Positions 47,227 through 59,618 of a stretch of 64,000 nucleotides of DNA are shown here, piece by piece (positions within the stretch are counted from its first letter, which is position 1; each line of letters starts with the position of its first letter). This DNA comes from Ipomoea triloba. Lineage: Eukaryota > Streptophyta > Magnoliopsida > Solanales > Convolvulaceae. The notes under the pieces were generated by a model. The model had not been told where the DNA came from. It did not search any database and was given only the letters and a program-made list of their open reading frames with translations. The stretch covers positions 19,683,018 through 19,747,017 of the forward strand of contig NC_044927.1 of NCBI RefSeq assembly GCF_003576645.1, given 5' to 3'. Position numbers and translations under genes: made by a program.

Positions 47227-50200
47227 CTATCCTTCAGTTGTATAGGCAGATTCTGTATTCCTCATTTGACCAGAGGCAGGGTCCACTTCCATTGCAGCTG
47301 CTCTTGGAGGTGATGCAGGCTGTACCTCCACATCAGGATAAGCGGCCTTGAATCTTGCCCTCAGCCCTTCATCAACTAATCGAACCCCTTGCAATTGATT
47401 TCCAAGTGAAATCCATCTGATAGACAACGAGGACACTACTTAGTTCAGTAATATAGTAACATAAAGAAGCAATGCCAATAAATTAATCAAACACGTAATA
47501 CGAATTTAGTGTCAAAGACACTAGAAAGAAGGTTTGTGAATGGATAAAGAAAGAATACCCGGCATGAACATTATGCATTCGTGCAAACAGCTCCAGCTTT
47601 CTTGTCCTTGGACTTACCCTCTCCAGCATGGCATACATCTGTGAGAAAAGATGCAAATCATTTAAAAATAAATAAATAAAAACTATTGCCCTCGGCAGAG
47701 GGCACTCCTAATTCAGTAACAACACCTAACAGAGTAAAGCTATAAGAGTAAAGGAATCATTCCACAAGAAAGTGTTAAGAGTAAAGCCAAAATTGATAGG
47801 CATGGCTCCAAACCCAAAAGATGAATGCTTAAATAAACATATTGCTTTTGGCTCACCTCATCTGGCTTGCGACTTGTTTCACGAACCTCAGCAACAATGA
47901 CATCAGTGTCAATATTCCTGTTGACCTCCGGATTACCCTTGATGCCAACCAGGCAATGCTCTTTACTGTGGTTGAGCCAATGGCCTGTTCGACCTGTTCT
48001 GATAATTCGCTGAAGTTGATTGGTCTTTACCCAAATAATCTCCTCAACACGTTTGTAACCCCAAAGTTCTAAACTGCAGGAAGCATAATGCATCGATGTT
48101 ATCTATAGTCAATAATTAGTAATTAAAACTTCTAATCAGTAATTTATCTCTAAAACATAATATAGACAACTTATTTTCAGCATCTAAACTTGGAACCGAA
48201 GCATTTTGCTTCCTGGTTTTGAATTAGAAGTTATCACTTCACATCCGTAACTTTATTGAGGAAAATCACATTTTCACTTACTAAGTTTCATTTCAAACTT
48301 TGCAACCAAAAAACAATTTTTTTTAAAGCCCAACTACAACAAAAAGCAAGATAACAATATTCTCTTAACAACCACAAACTGCAATTTTCATAAGAAACTG
48401 AAACCAATGTGTTATTTACCCAACTCCACAAGAAGCATATACTACCAGATAAGATCCATCTGGTAGTATACTTCCCATCATTTTTATTATAGCAGAATCT
48501 ATAGGTTCATTTTTCATGACCATAAAAGCATAAATGTTTTCGTACAAGTACTGACTCAACAGAAGAATAAGATTGTATACCATTCACGTCCAAGCTCCAT
48601 AGCTCTTCCAGTTACCCAAAGGAATATCATACCATCAGTCTGAAGTGCAGGCACATTTAGAGTGCGCATTTCATCATCAGCCATTGTTCCATAGGGTAAT
48701 TCCATATGAATGTCCCAAGGTGGATCAGCCATGATTATTCCAAACTGTCCTAAAATATCCATTCTGAATGAGCGAATATCACAGTTTATCCATTGTGGTT
48801 CACCGAGCTCTACTTCTGAACAATAGTGAGCACGTTGCTGTGAAGGCTTGGGGGGAGGTAAGGCGCCTGTTCCCATCATATGATGGGACATATCTGGTGT
48901 AGAGTCAAGCTCATAATGCACATACTTGCAAGTCTGTCAATGTAAAAGTAAGTTTAAAAAATCAAAGTATATTAAAAATTAAAAATCAGCAATATGCTTC
49001 CAGAAAAATCAACAAAATTTATTTCGTCATAAAATAAAACTGAATTTACCTTCATATGACGACAGGTATCAAGGAAAGAGCAATCACCCAAATTAACATC
49101 AGTATGTGCAGCAATTATGCGTCGGAAATGAACCTAATATTCAGCAAAGCCAAGTTACAAAGTCAGTTCAAATCAAGGCATCTTTTAGGCTATGTATGGT
49201 TGAAAGGGTTTTCTATAGCTTCAGAAAATATTCTGCTGAAATCGTATTAATCTTAATCTTATGTTGCATGTTTAGAGGTGAGATTTGTAAGGCTTCAGTC
49301 TGACTCAAACCTTCTCACAAGCAATGAAAGAACCAGATTGACGTCGGCAATCTTCTTTTGTTAATGCTGAGCAGTATTCCTTTACTTGGGAACCACCTTT
49401 GCTTTTAAACTGAAGTGAGAGACAAGTAATAGTATTAGCATCAATCAGTATGATTAAAATGTGAAGTAACTTCAATGTAGAGGCTAAAAAGGTAATGATG
49501 TGAGTAATTCAAGGTGATTAAATGCAATTACTAACTCAAATAGATGATGAATACTGAACCACTGTAGACTGTAGTGTTTATAATAAGAATTCGAATTTCC
49601 ACAAATACAGGAACCTACTTCAAACAGAATTTGATTTAAGAGTTTCATTATTTCTTCAAAGGATTGCATATCTTGAAAATTCAAACCAGTCTTGAGATTG
49701 CAATGTGAAACAATACATATAACTTCATACTGCAAAGCAATAAATGAAAAAATAATAAAAAAGCAAAACAAAGAAAAAGCTAGAATTTTCAATACCTTTG
49801 CAGCAACAGCAGTCTCCCTGGCTGTAGGTCGGTGAATAAGGTCCAATAGCTCCTCTCCAGTTTTAGATTTTTGCAGTTCCATGAAACTCTTCTTATTCAA
49901 CAAAGCCTCAAGATCTTTCAAATCATCTTCTTCAGTCCTTGGCTTCATATTTGCCCCTCCAACTTGACCATTTGGTCCAATTGGGGGCCTGGACATTGGA
50001 GGTGGCACACCAACCCCTCTGGGCATCCCCATCATTCCCACCATCCCTCTTGGAACACCTCTCATTCCCATATTCCCTGGAAACATAGGAGGCAATCCAG
50101 ACATATGGGGAGGGTGTTCTGCAGGCCCTCCTCCCATCCACATATCAGGCATTGGCCTCCCGGCTCCAAAAACACCTCCGTTATTAACATCACTACCGGT

Positions 50201-50953
50201 TTTCAACAACTCCTGGTTCCGATTTCCTTCAATTGAACCACTACCACCCTCATTCTGTTGATACAGCTGCTTACTCTCTGGCAATTCTTTCAAAAGACGA
50301 GTCCTATCTATATTCATAACCAAAACCCTAGCTTTCCCACTCACCACAAATTCCTCCAGCTCAACCCCACCATTGTCGTCTGCCATGGACTTCAAAGCCA
50401 CCTCCACTGCCAGTATCGGTCCAGACTCCCCTCCAAGCTCCCTGAGCGCTGCCCTATCAGCGGCAGTTGCGGACTGGTCATTCTCCAGCTTCCTGAGCAC
50501 CGTTGAGGAATCAATCGGCGTAAATGGCACTCTCTCCAGCAAACACACCGCGACCATTGCCCTCACCACCGACAACGCCCCCCCGCTCTCATCAATGACC
50601 ATCTTCTCATTCTCCAATCCGGAAGCCTCCGGAGAAGGGTTTCCCCTTGCGTTGTTAGCGTTAGCAGAAGCGATTTTGGGATCGGAGGAGGGCAATTTGG
50701 GGGCGCCGCGAATGTTAGGGTTAGGGTTAGAGGAGAGAGTATGAGGAAGAGGGATGAAAGGGCGGCCGCTGAAGCAAGAGATTGCCTTGAGCGAGAGGTC
50801 AATAGAGGAGACGATGTTAGGGACGAGATTCTGCAGAGAGGCGATGAGGTCCAGCTGAGCGTTGTGTACAGTGGTCGCACGAGATTCAAGCTGTTGCCGC
50901 ATCTCCTTCGCCGCCGCCATCTCTTCGTTCCGGCCGTCCGACTGTGCCTCCAT
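47227..50953 (-). CDS. MTA: MTA, catalytic subunit of the mRNA m6A methyltransferase (METTL3/IME4 family), 726 aa
   Basis: Exons in transcription order: 50953-49796, 49409-49311, 49133-49050, 48933-48581, 48073-47857, 47638-47559, 47416-47227; all GT-AG on the minus strand with a continuous frame. The N-terminal third carries an early helical segment ([20 protein letters not shown]), then a Gly/Met/Pro-rich linker ([19 protein letters not shown]). A Cys/His-rich region follows ([34 protein letters not shown]). The MT-A70 domain has the catalytic DPPW at about residues 517-520, then YGTMADDEM and the [17 protein letters not shown] and NPEVNRNID blocks. The enzyme transfers methyl from SAM to adenosine in mRNA in the nucleus, as a complex with MTB, FIP37 and VIR in plants, and is essential in Arabidopsis embryos. 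All expected motifs are intact. Confidence 0.95.
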
Positions 50954-51724
50954 TTATGTCCGGCCGCTCAACAACTGACGAAGACGATATATGTAAGTTC
51001 TGTACTTATTATTACAGTCTGCTCGAGCGCGAGGGTTTTTGGGAGGTTTATTTATGTTCGTTAGAGTGAACTGTGAAGAGACGACTACACAATAGGGAAG
51101 ATGAGCTCAGATTCTTTCTCAGTAATGTGTTTATAGCCATTTTTATTTATTTATTTATTTTTAAAAGAAACATGCGTTTTTAGCTTGGAGTGTCAAATAC
51201 TGTAATTAGACCCCAAAAAAGTATACAATTAAATTGTTCCATTTTACATGGTGCGCTAATACCAAAAGTTTCATACCATCAATTTGAATTCTAATTTTAA
51301 AGAAATTAATATGTCACTCTGCACTGCACGATAATATTTTAAAATTTTTAAAATTAAAATGTAGATAATTAATATCAAATTATATAAAATATTAAACATA
51401 AAATATAGTATTTTTTTAAAGATATATAAACAATAAAATCTCCTAAATTTTAAATGCATTTATTACATTATATGTCATAACCTAAAGAAAATCCTAAATG
51501 TAAATAAACTAGTTATAATTCATATTTATTGAAAATTAAAATAGCACACAGAAAAAACCAACTACTAACCATCTAATTTGAATTTTAAATTATAAATTAT
51601 TAAAGATTTCTTTATACACAACATTCGTAGCTTTAGAGTAACGTACTAACGTTCATTTGAATCACTAAAAAGCAAAATTTCATTTGAATCACTAAAAAGC
51701 AAAATTTTAATTCTTTTTGGACTG
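50954..51724. other. upstream region of MTA and AT-rich DNA
   Basis: The 150 bp next to the start codon are the MTA leader and core promoter. Beyond 51130 the DNA is AT-rich with a tandem CATTTGAATCACTAAAAAGC duplication (about 51655-51700). No other gene. Confidence 0.45.
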
Positions 51725-52632
51725 TTAACCCATGACAAAGTCATGTAAAGTTGTCCATAATTTTAAAAAATATTTTTCAATAATAGACCAACATACTTCA
51801 AATTTTTTACCTTGATTTTTATTGATAGTCATAGCATACGATGATACGAAAGCATTAAAGGAAACTGTCTCATCTGAAATTTAAATGATAGTTTAGTATC
51901 TGGTTAAGTCAATTGCATATGAGGAATCAAAACCAACCTTTTTACATGATTGTTGGTCATAATATTTGCTTCCATAATATGACCGGCTAATCGATGGATG
52001 AGGGGTTTATATTCCTAAGGAGCATGACAAAACATCTAACCATTAAAGTCAATGAATGATTTGGAACACCAAAGCATTTCAATCTGTTCAAAAACTCCAG
52101 CATGTGAAGGTCTGAAAGTAAATCCACATTCGAATCGGATTTACAAATTGTATCACAACTCAAGTAAGTTTTTCCTATTTGCATAATTCATATGACTCAT
52201 ATATTCATTTATAGAATCAACAACATCAATAGTGGGGGCCAAAGTTGTACGAATTTAAAAATAGCTTAGATCACCATTTGCACCAAGAAACTCATGAAAC
52301 GTACTATGCACGATGGTAGAATTGTATCACCACATGATTTTATTAAAAACTCATATGGTATACTTTTGAATACCCATCACTACCTAAGCCAATACTTCTA
52401 TCACCAATATTTGCAATTCACTGGGTAAATTTATCAAGCACTATAGCATCAACATCGAAATCCAAGGTTTGTAAATGCATGTTTTTTTTTGTCAACCTTA
52501 AAAACTTAACAACTACTCTAACGATAAGAAGAACTTATGTTTGCACCAATAGTGTCTTGACGGGTGCTCTTCGATATTAATAGAAGGATTTGTCTAAAAT
52601 CACCACCCACAATTATTGTTGATAGGATAATT
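51725..52632 (-). pseudogene. PIF1-type helicase fragment of a Helitron-like element
   Basis: Minus-strand frames read, from N to C: IIVGGDFRQILLLISKSTRQ (about 52610), YLSCDTICKSDSNVD and LEFLNRLKCFGVPNHSL (about 52160-52060), VMLLRNINPSS (about 52000), and AMTINKNQGKKFEV (about 51835). These are the Walker-B/GDFRQ, YLSSDSI, GIPNH, VMLLRN and MTINKSQGQ blocks of the plant Helitron/PIF1 helicase C-terminal part, with stops and shifts between them. The Walker A half is missing on the upstream side, where another element has inserted. Confidence 0.8.
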
Positions 52633-53398
52633 GGGCATGCAACACCCGACCCGAACCACAAGAAGACAAACACTAACCCGAAGGAGGATAAACGGCCACC
52701 AGTTACATAAGGGCTGCACATTGAAGGGGAGAGTTATTATCAATGGCCACATCACTATACATTGAAAGCTCTCCATCATATTATCCGTTACAACTCATAG
52801 AAGAGAATTCGACGCACCTGGAGTATAATTAGAAATCTGTTGTAGGAAGAGGGGGACACTTTGGATTCTAACACAAATACTACTGTACTTACTCATCATT
52901 TCTCAAAATAGGAGTTCTCACCGAACTCTATAATATCACCAAAGATCATATATCTCTCAAAACATAGATTTTCAAATCATATATTTTCTCAACATTAATA
53001 AACTTTTCAAGCGTATAACTCTCAAATACGTATGAGGTTTAAAAACTAAATGGTTTTTCAAAAGTATAAGGAAATGCCTCAAATATAGGGTTTCTTGAAA
53101 ATAAAACTCATTTCTTTCAAAAACATAGTTCCACAAAATTTTACAAGTTTCCATAATCAAAGCTAACCTCGAAGTACACACATAGGGTGGAACTCATGGG
53201 CCTATAGGGCTCGTAAGCCACACATGTGACCTCCACGAGTTGGGGTGGCAGGTTCCATAGTCCCGCTATTTCCACTTGTGGCCAGTCTCGCAAGGACAAA
53301 GCAAGAGTACAAAAACCCACTTCTCCGACGATTTACAGTCCAAAACACTTTTCATAAATCAGTAAACACTTTGTAAAAATGCATTTTCCAAACGTAAA

Positions 53399-53446
53399 GC
53401 GTGCGCGCGCGCACACACACACACATATGTATGTGTGTGTGTGTGT
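53399..53446. repeat. 48-bp alternating purine-pyrimidine tract, (GC)n(CA)n…(TG)n
   Basis: From GCGTGCGCGC through CACACACA, ATATGTATG and TGTGTGT every step alternates purine and pyrimidine. The (CA)n and (TG)n arms are complementary, so the tract can form either a hairpin or left-handed Z-DNA. It lies about 300 bp from the CACTA left end. Confidence 0.85.
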
Positions 53447-54067
53447 TCAGATTTCATATAATGTTATCCACCATTGGTTTTGAAAACAATCACAAAACTC
53501 AAAGCTTAGTTCATATATAGATCTAAAACTCATATTCATACACAGTTGACAGATAGCATAGGGCAAAAATATTTTGTCAGACATAACCACTTACCTTTAC
53601 TACTAAAAACCCCAAGAAGCCATAGTCCACCCTTAAACTTGGTCCTATGCAAATCCCTCTTCTTAGACTAAAAGCAGAGCAACAACTCCCTTTCTCAACC
53701 AAAACCACTACAGACTACCCACATAAGCACATCTATCTCAAATAACTCACTACAAAAAACTGATTATTTAGCGACGTATATTTAGTGACGGTTATATATA
53801 ACCACCTCTAAATGAGTATTTTGATGCAGTTATAGAAACCACCACTAATTTAATATGAAAACCTAAATAATGAATTATTAGCGACAATTATAGCGGCAGT
53901 TCATCATAAAGTCACTAAAAAAACACCCTCATTAAATCAATTCTATTGACAATTACATATCAACAGCTACAATTTCTCTTCTCTGCCCTAAAATCTAAAT
54001 CACTAACTTTCTCACTTTCTCTCTCTCTTCGCTGATCTTTAAACACAAATCTCTCGTCACTCTCTCA

Positions 54068-54165
54068 CCGGTGCTCATGAAGGAACTGCCGCTGTTGCTA
54101 GGTGCGATTCTGGTGCTCACGAAGGAACTCCAAATTTTGCTGCTGGGTGCTCACGAAGGAACTAG
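54068..54165 (+). repeat. three copies of GGTGCTCACGAAGGAACT in the CACTA leader
   Basis: The 18-base motif occurs near 54071, 54113 and 54148, with CATGAAGG in the first copy. It lies in a GC-richer stretch downstream of the left subterminal repeats, probably in the transposase leader. Confidence 0.7.
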
Positions 54166-55715
54166 TAATCGGTATTCTACTGTTGCTGGTTGCGATTCCG
54201 TACGATTATATATTTTCCTTTCGCACTGATTTTTTTTATATTTCAATTTTTGTGTTTGTGTGTATTTGGAGGGTGCGTGGCATTGACATCTCCCTTGTAC
54301 TAGACTCAAACTTCTTCATCATTTTTGCCATTGAAATAGATGGGGCTACTGGTTCTCGAACATAAATCTGAAATAGAGATTTTCATCATGTATTAGATTC
54401 AGAAATTAACGTCCATAAATGAAATGCAAGACATAAAAATGCATAGTAATTTTTCTGTCTTCTGTACGTGTTTTAGTTGTTGAAGTGTACAAGTTGCTCT
54501 TACTGATAATTGTTAAACTGGTTAGGATTTTTTTTGAATTTGTTTAGACTTAATAATTGTATCATCATGGATACTATTGCTTGAAACAAATGAATTTTGT
54601 TTTTAGTGTGTGTTGCTCTGTTTTATCGGGTTGTGGTATAATTTTTATTTTTGGTTAGGATTTGGAGGGTCTGTTGATGCAGCATCAATATTGGAATTTG
54701 TTGATTCTGGTCACGATTTGATATTGGCGGTTTTATCTAACCCACCTGGTCTGTTGATGCAGCATCATCATATATGCAGGTTTTAAAGGTTCTATCAGCA
54801 TCACCAGCAGCATATTCAGCCAATCTAAAGTCCAAGTTGTCAAACCCACCTTCACTCACTGGTTCTGCAATCTCTCTTGTTTCAATTATCTAGGTAGTTA
54901 ATAGTTTCTTTCTCCATGGTTGTCCCCACAAACCTACTCACTAAACATGAAAAGGGTAAGCAATTAAAGGAAGGAGTGTAAGGTTATCATAATGTTAAAA
55001 TCATTATAATTTAAAGCTAATAATGCAATTTGATAGTTTTCACCCCACAGAGAAGTCTAACCTGCACTTTGCTACATGATATGATATTGATTTCTTATTT
55101 TGTTAGATGCAAGTTTTCTTTCTTCTCCTTTTACTCAGAAAAAGTCATGGATTAAAGAAACTTATTAATATTGAAGAAGTCATGGATGAAAATAAAACCT
55201 GTTTTTTATTCCCTTTCTCTCTGATCTGCAAAAATTAGGAGACTTAGTTGAGAGAAGAGAAAATGAAATAGACAAGTAATCTCTTAAATCTGCCAGAAAA
55301 CTATTCCAATTAACAGAGCTAAAAGAGAGGCACCTAATTTGGAAGTTGAAATACAAGTGTTACCAACATTTCGTTTTAGTTTACTAGCTTTTATTTTTTA
55401 ATCCTAAGAATTGTAAGAATGATGCTTGTGTACTGTATTTCAAATCTTGTATCTTGTAGTGGTCATGGTTTTCTTCTTATATATTGGTGATGAAGAAAGG
55501 GGACTATAATTAGCATAGAAATAACTATATTTAGTATTGTATGTTTATTTAGATTTTAGTGTGAATGGCATTGGCAGTGTGTTTGTTTATACATATGACA
55601 ATCCATCTTTCTTTCTCTTTGTAGATCTTGTATACTAAACTACTGAAGTTTGGCAAATCTTCATATTTAGTACACAAGAGGTAACTTTTTATCATTATTG
55701 TTGAACTGATTATGC

Positions 55716-56870
55716 ATGGATAAATCTTGGGTTAATTTGCCGCAAAATACTTTGGAATATATAGAAGGGGTAGACAAATTAATTGATTTTGCAATTGAGC
55801 ATAGATGTGTTGGAGGAAAGTTATTGTGTCCTTGCGTTAAGTGTAAATTTAGGTATTGGTTATATAAATTGGACGTGAAAGAACACTTGATTTGTTATGG
55901 GATTGTACCTGGATATGTTCATTGGATTTGGCATGGTGAAGGTGGATCTTTAGACACTTCTAGTAGCACTCCTAATGTTGTACCTACTAATGTGCAAATT
56001 GAGAATCCTGAAGTAAATATCATTCATGATGCTTTTGCATATATTTCACATGGTATAAATGAACCTTCTTCAACATCACAACAAACTCTACTTGGGGATG
56101 AAGTATTACCTAGAGAGGATAGTGAAGATAGTAATAAGATATTTTATGAGTTGCTCAAAGATGGAAATCAAGAGTTGTATGAAGGGTGTAGCAAGTACTC
56201 AAAATTATCATTTTTGTTAAAGTTGTACCACATCAAGTGCTTGGGTGGAATAAGCAATAAAGCAATGTCTATGATTTTTGAATTGTTAAAAGATGTTTTT
56301 GAACAAGCAAGGCTTCCTGATTCTTTCTATGAGGCAAAAAAAACCATCAATAGACTTAGTCTTAATTATGTTAAAATTCATGCATGTCCAAATGATTGCA
56401 TGCTATATTGGGGAGATGATAAAGCTGCAGAAACATGCAAAGTATGTCATACTTCAAGATGAAAACAACCAAAAGGGAAGAATGATGGTGATGTGCGTTG
56501 TGGTAGCAAGTTTAAAAAGAAACAAACATTCTAAAGTGTTGCGTTACTTCCCTCTTAAGTCGGATTGCAACGGTTGTTTATGTCTTCTAAAACTGCTAAG
56601 TATATGAGATGGCATGCTATGGATAGTAACAAAGATGGGTTGATGCGACATCCTAGAGACTCTGAATCATGGAAGCAATTTAATGAAGTCCATGCAGAAT
56701 TTGTTGCCGATCCACGCAATGTTAAACTAGGGTTAGCTGCAGATGGTTTCAATCTATTTGGACATCAAAGTTCTACACATAGCACATGGTCTGTAATTTT
56801 AATTCCTTATAATTTGCCTTTGTGGATGTGTATGAAACAAACCTCTTTTTTTTTTTTTTTTTGCAATTAA
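55716..56870 (+). pseudogene. CACTA TNP2-type transposase, N-terminal half, frameshifted
   Basis: The first frame (55716-56462, 248 codons) starts MDKSWVNLPQNTLEYIEGV, the transposase-associated zinc-binding domain (CPCVKCKF, YGIVPGYVHWIWHGE). It continues into the start of the tnp2 domain (ACPNDCMLYWGDDKAAETCKVC) and stops at TGA where Trp is usual. Later frames carry KVLRYFPLKS, RLFMSSKTAKYMRWH, GLAADGFNLFG and YNLPLWMCMKQ, requiring at least one frame change near 56570. The remainder of tnp2, including most of the presumed catalytic core, is missing. Confidence 0.88.
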
Positions 56871-56924
56871 CTAAGTTGAATGTTTATTTTTTCTTAATTA
56901 CTAACAATTTAATTTTCATACAAG

Positions 56925-57470
56925 GAAATTGAGCTCGGGCACAGTGTTAATCGCTCAGAACTATGGATTGATACCCACAATTACAAAGAGGGTTATCTAT
57001 TAATGAAGAATGTAGAATTATCACTGTAAGTATGCTTTAATTTATTTTGAATAGGGTTAGATGTTACACTTCAAATTGATATTTGTTTAATGCATGAAAA
57101 AAATTAGAAATGCAATGGATCAAGACTCATCTTCTCAATCACAATCTATTTCACAAGACGACCCTCTTGGCAAAGCCTTTAGAAAAGAACACCCCGGACG
57201 TGTTCGTGGTTAGGTTTTGGACCATGCCCATCTAAGGTATTTAATAATACTTCAAGCTCGTCTAATGATAATCAAATGAAAGAGTATGTGTCCAATTTTG
57301 AGAAGCAATTAGCTTCAACTAAAGCTCAATTGCAAGTTCAAAATGATATGCAAAAGGCCATGGGAGGAGCTCTTGTTGCTGTTTTGGAAAAAACTTTTGG
57401 CAAAGTTGCTGAACAATTTGTTACCTTGCTTAACCAAACATCTCACCCAGTAAGTACTTTTGTTATGCAT
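56925..57470 (+). pseudogene. CACTA second-protein C-terminal region (Transposase_24/Ptta-En/Spm type)
   Basis: Frames include EIELGHSVNRSELWIDTH followed by an intron-like break, then DDPLGKAFRKEHPGRVRG, a one-base frameshift at about 57212, and a coiled-coil-like tail (FEKQLASTKAQLQVQNDMQ, then FGKVAEQFVTLLNQ). This is the tail of the PF03004-type protein of plant En/Spm elements. It follows the truncated tnp2 frame with the usual relative order and strand. Confidence 0.7.
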
Positions 57471-58659
57471 CTCTTCCTCCTAGTAAGTTGCTATATTTTA
57501 TTTGTAAATGGTTGGTTTTGAGATGCGAGGATTGAGTTTCAAGATGGTTTGATGTATTTGTGCGGTTAAACTCTGTGTTTACGTATTTGATTTGTAATTA
57601 GTTGATTTGTAATGTAGGTAACCGATAAAGGAAGCAAGCACCGATCTTCACAAGGGAGTGGAAAACAATATTCATCCTCTAGTCATCATGTTAATGGACA
57701 ATCTTCTACATTATTACTATAATATTTTTCCATGGAGGCAACTGTAAGTAGTTTCATATTTTATTTTAATGTTGACTGGTGTTGTGTACTTCTGATCCAT
57801 GGAAGATATGATATGCGTTACATATAGGGTATTCTTATAATTATTAATTGTTGAGTTGAGCAATCAAGTCAAATTTTGTTTCGCAGCTGATAATTGTCCA
57901 ACCCATTGGCTTACAGTAGACTGGTGCTTGTAGGCCTATTGGCATTTTGGGTCTATCCTGGTGAATACTCTAGTTGCAAATGATGATAGGGATAAAATAT
58001 TACACATTCCTCTGGTGCTTGTAGACAATATTTCAATAGAATATTGGAGTTGTATACTTTATTTGGGATCATTTGCAAATTTGATAAAATTATAATTCAT
58101 TTGGCATATCAAACCTTTAGTTCAAATTGGTGCTTGTAGGCCTATATAGCTCTTAATTTGTAGATTATTATGGGGTTTTTATTAGTGCACACACACAGGT
58201 AGCAAGATGGAATATTTGGGGAAAATGCCAAAAGTGTTTCTTGTTGATCTATGTCTAATGAAAAATCATCTCTATACAGTGGTAATCCTTCCTTATACCA
58301 GGCATAGAGCCCTCCTTCCAAGTGGTTAACATTGGTATAACCATTGAAAACTAGCACATAGGCTGCAATGAGTGACCTACACTAGATAGTAGGAGCAATT
58401 AGCAGTGAGGAAGAGGAAAAAATTGAATAGAATCGAACCTAAGAAGTAGGGAGAATAGGGAAGGGAACCTTGACTGTTGTATATGTATATATGTATATAT
58501 ATTCCATCCAAATTAAATGTAATCAAGAACTCAAATTTATGCTGAAGTTATTTCATGTATTAGAGAGTATTTATTTTTATTACCTGGTGTTTTGGCAGGT
58601 TTGGTTGTTGCACATCTAATGTTGAGAGTAGCAAGCTTGTTGAGGAATTGCAAGGAATT
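57471..58659. other. CACTA 3' interior, non-coding
   Basis: No further open frame with similarity except a 71-codon minus-strand ORF (58142-58357) with the phrase VFNGYTNVNHLEGGLYAWYKEGLP. That phrase matches the end of a rhodanese-like (sulfurtransferase) domain of plant chloroplast proteins. It may be a captured host gene fragment inside the CACTA element. Confidence 0.5.
58230..58357 (-). pseudogene. possible captured rhodanese-like domain fragment
   Basis: On the minus strand the frame reads VFNGYTNVNHLEGGLYAW, YKEGLPLYRDDFSLD, then loses similarity. Plant rhodanese-domain proteins have a similar G(Y/F)xNVxxLxGGxxAW followed by LP. About 35 residues are preserved. It is in antisense orientation to the transposase, as captured fragments often are. 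No complete gene is present. Confidence 0.55.
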
Positions 58660-59618
58660 AATATTTAGCGACACTTAAATGTTAAAATAACCGCCTCTAA
58701 TATTTTTAAAAAATAAATAAAGAAATATTCAGCGACACTTTATAACCGCCACTAGAATTTTTAAAATAAATAAAGAAAAATATTTAGCGACATTTAATAG
58801 TCGCCACTAAGATTTAAATGAACAAATAAATAGATATATTTAGAGGCGGTTTTGAAACCGCCGCTAAAGAATTCCCACACTTGTCTAAAATCGCCTCTAA
58901 ATCATTCGCGACACACTATTTAGACACGGTTGAAGAACTGCCTCTAAACAACTTAGTGGCGATTGTAAACCGCCTCTAAATAATAAATTAACCACCACTA
59001 AATAACCTTTTTGGTGTAGTGACTTTATCTATAAAAAAAAAAAAAACTAACAGAGGAATGAAATGGAGAGATGGAAGGAGAAAACTTACCAAATGAACCT
59101 AAGGCTAAAGAAGAACTTAGGAGAAAATTTGCAAACTATGAGAGAGAGAGAAGGGGGGGGGGGATGGTGAGGAACTACCACAAAGAGTCGGGGGAGAAGG
59201 GGAAAATGGATGAAACTGATGACGAATAGTGCATTTAAATAGCTAGGGTTGGAGTTCCATTTCCGGATTTAATAATTTTGAGTATAAAATGTTTAAATTG
59301 GGCTAAAAGGTTTAGCATAGAAAAATCAAGTTATCTGGGCTAATGAAAATCAAGCTTATGAATTTAAATGGTTTGGGTCTTGGGTCCTATAATAATTATA
59401 TTAGTAGGCTAGTCTCAAATAGATTTTGAATCTCATAAAATGATATAATACCGAACTAGTAAAATCATGAGTCACGTAATAAAATAATTTGTTTAAATTT
59501 CGTAGCAAAGTAATTTGTTTTGAAAGCATTCATGCTAAAATATTTATGATTGTAAAAACAATTTTATTTTGAGTATTTGTACTAAAAATAATATTGTTTA
59601 AAATAACGGGGTATCACA

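Larger units (their letters stand above)
53748..59021 (+). mobile_element. CACTA (En/Spm) DNA transposon, 5.27 kb, with ACT target duplication
   Basis: The left end is CACTACAAAAAACTG and the right end reads TTTTTGGTGTAGTG, so the termini are inverted CACTAC repeats. ACT flanks both sides (53745-53747 and 59022-59024), the 3-bp duplication of CACTA elements. Subterminal regions carry many short repeats in both senses (TTTAGCGAC, GGCGGTT, AACCGCC; 53770-53950 and 58660-59010). It encodes TNP2-type and TNP-type remnants, all disrupted, so it would need a helper to move. Confidence 0.95.
52638..59618 (-). mobile_element. LTR-like insertion interrupted by the CACTA element
   Basis: On the minus strand it starts TGTGATACCCCGTT (59618) and ends GGGTGTTGCA (52638), like the insertion at 5764-8344. 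Without the CACTA element it is about 1.7 kb and has no ORF. It contains a segment with paired words (AGGGCTCGTAAGCC, CCACGAGTTGGGGTGG) at 53190-53290. The 5-bp flanks do not match well. It splits the PIF1 helicase remnant. Probably a solo LTR of a gypsy-type family; moderate confidence only. Confidence 0.5.

Noticed and set aside
49484..49795. Continuation of the MTA first-exon frame beyond its exon
   Set aside because: The frame runs through a GT donor at 49795-49794. The following residues have no family similarity and the next exon at 49409-49311 restores the conserved Cys-rich segment.
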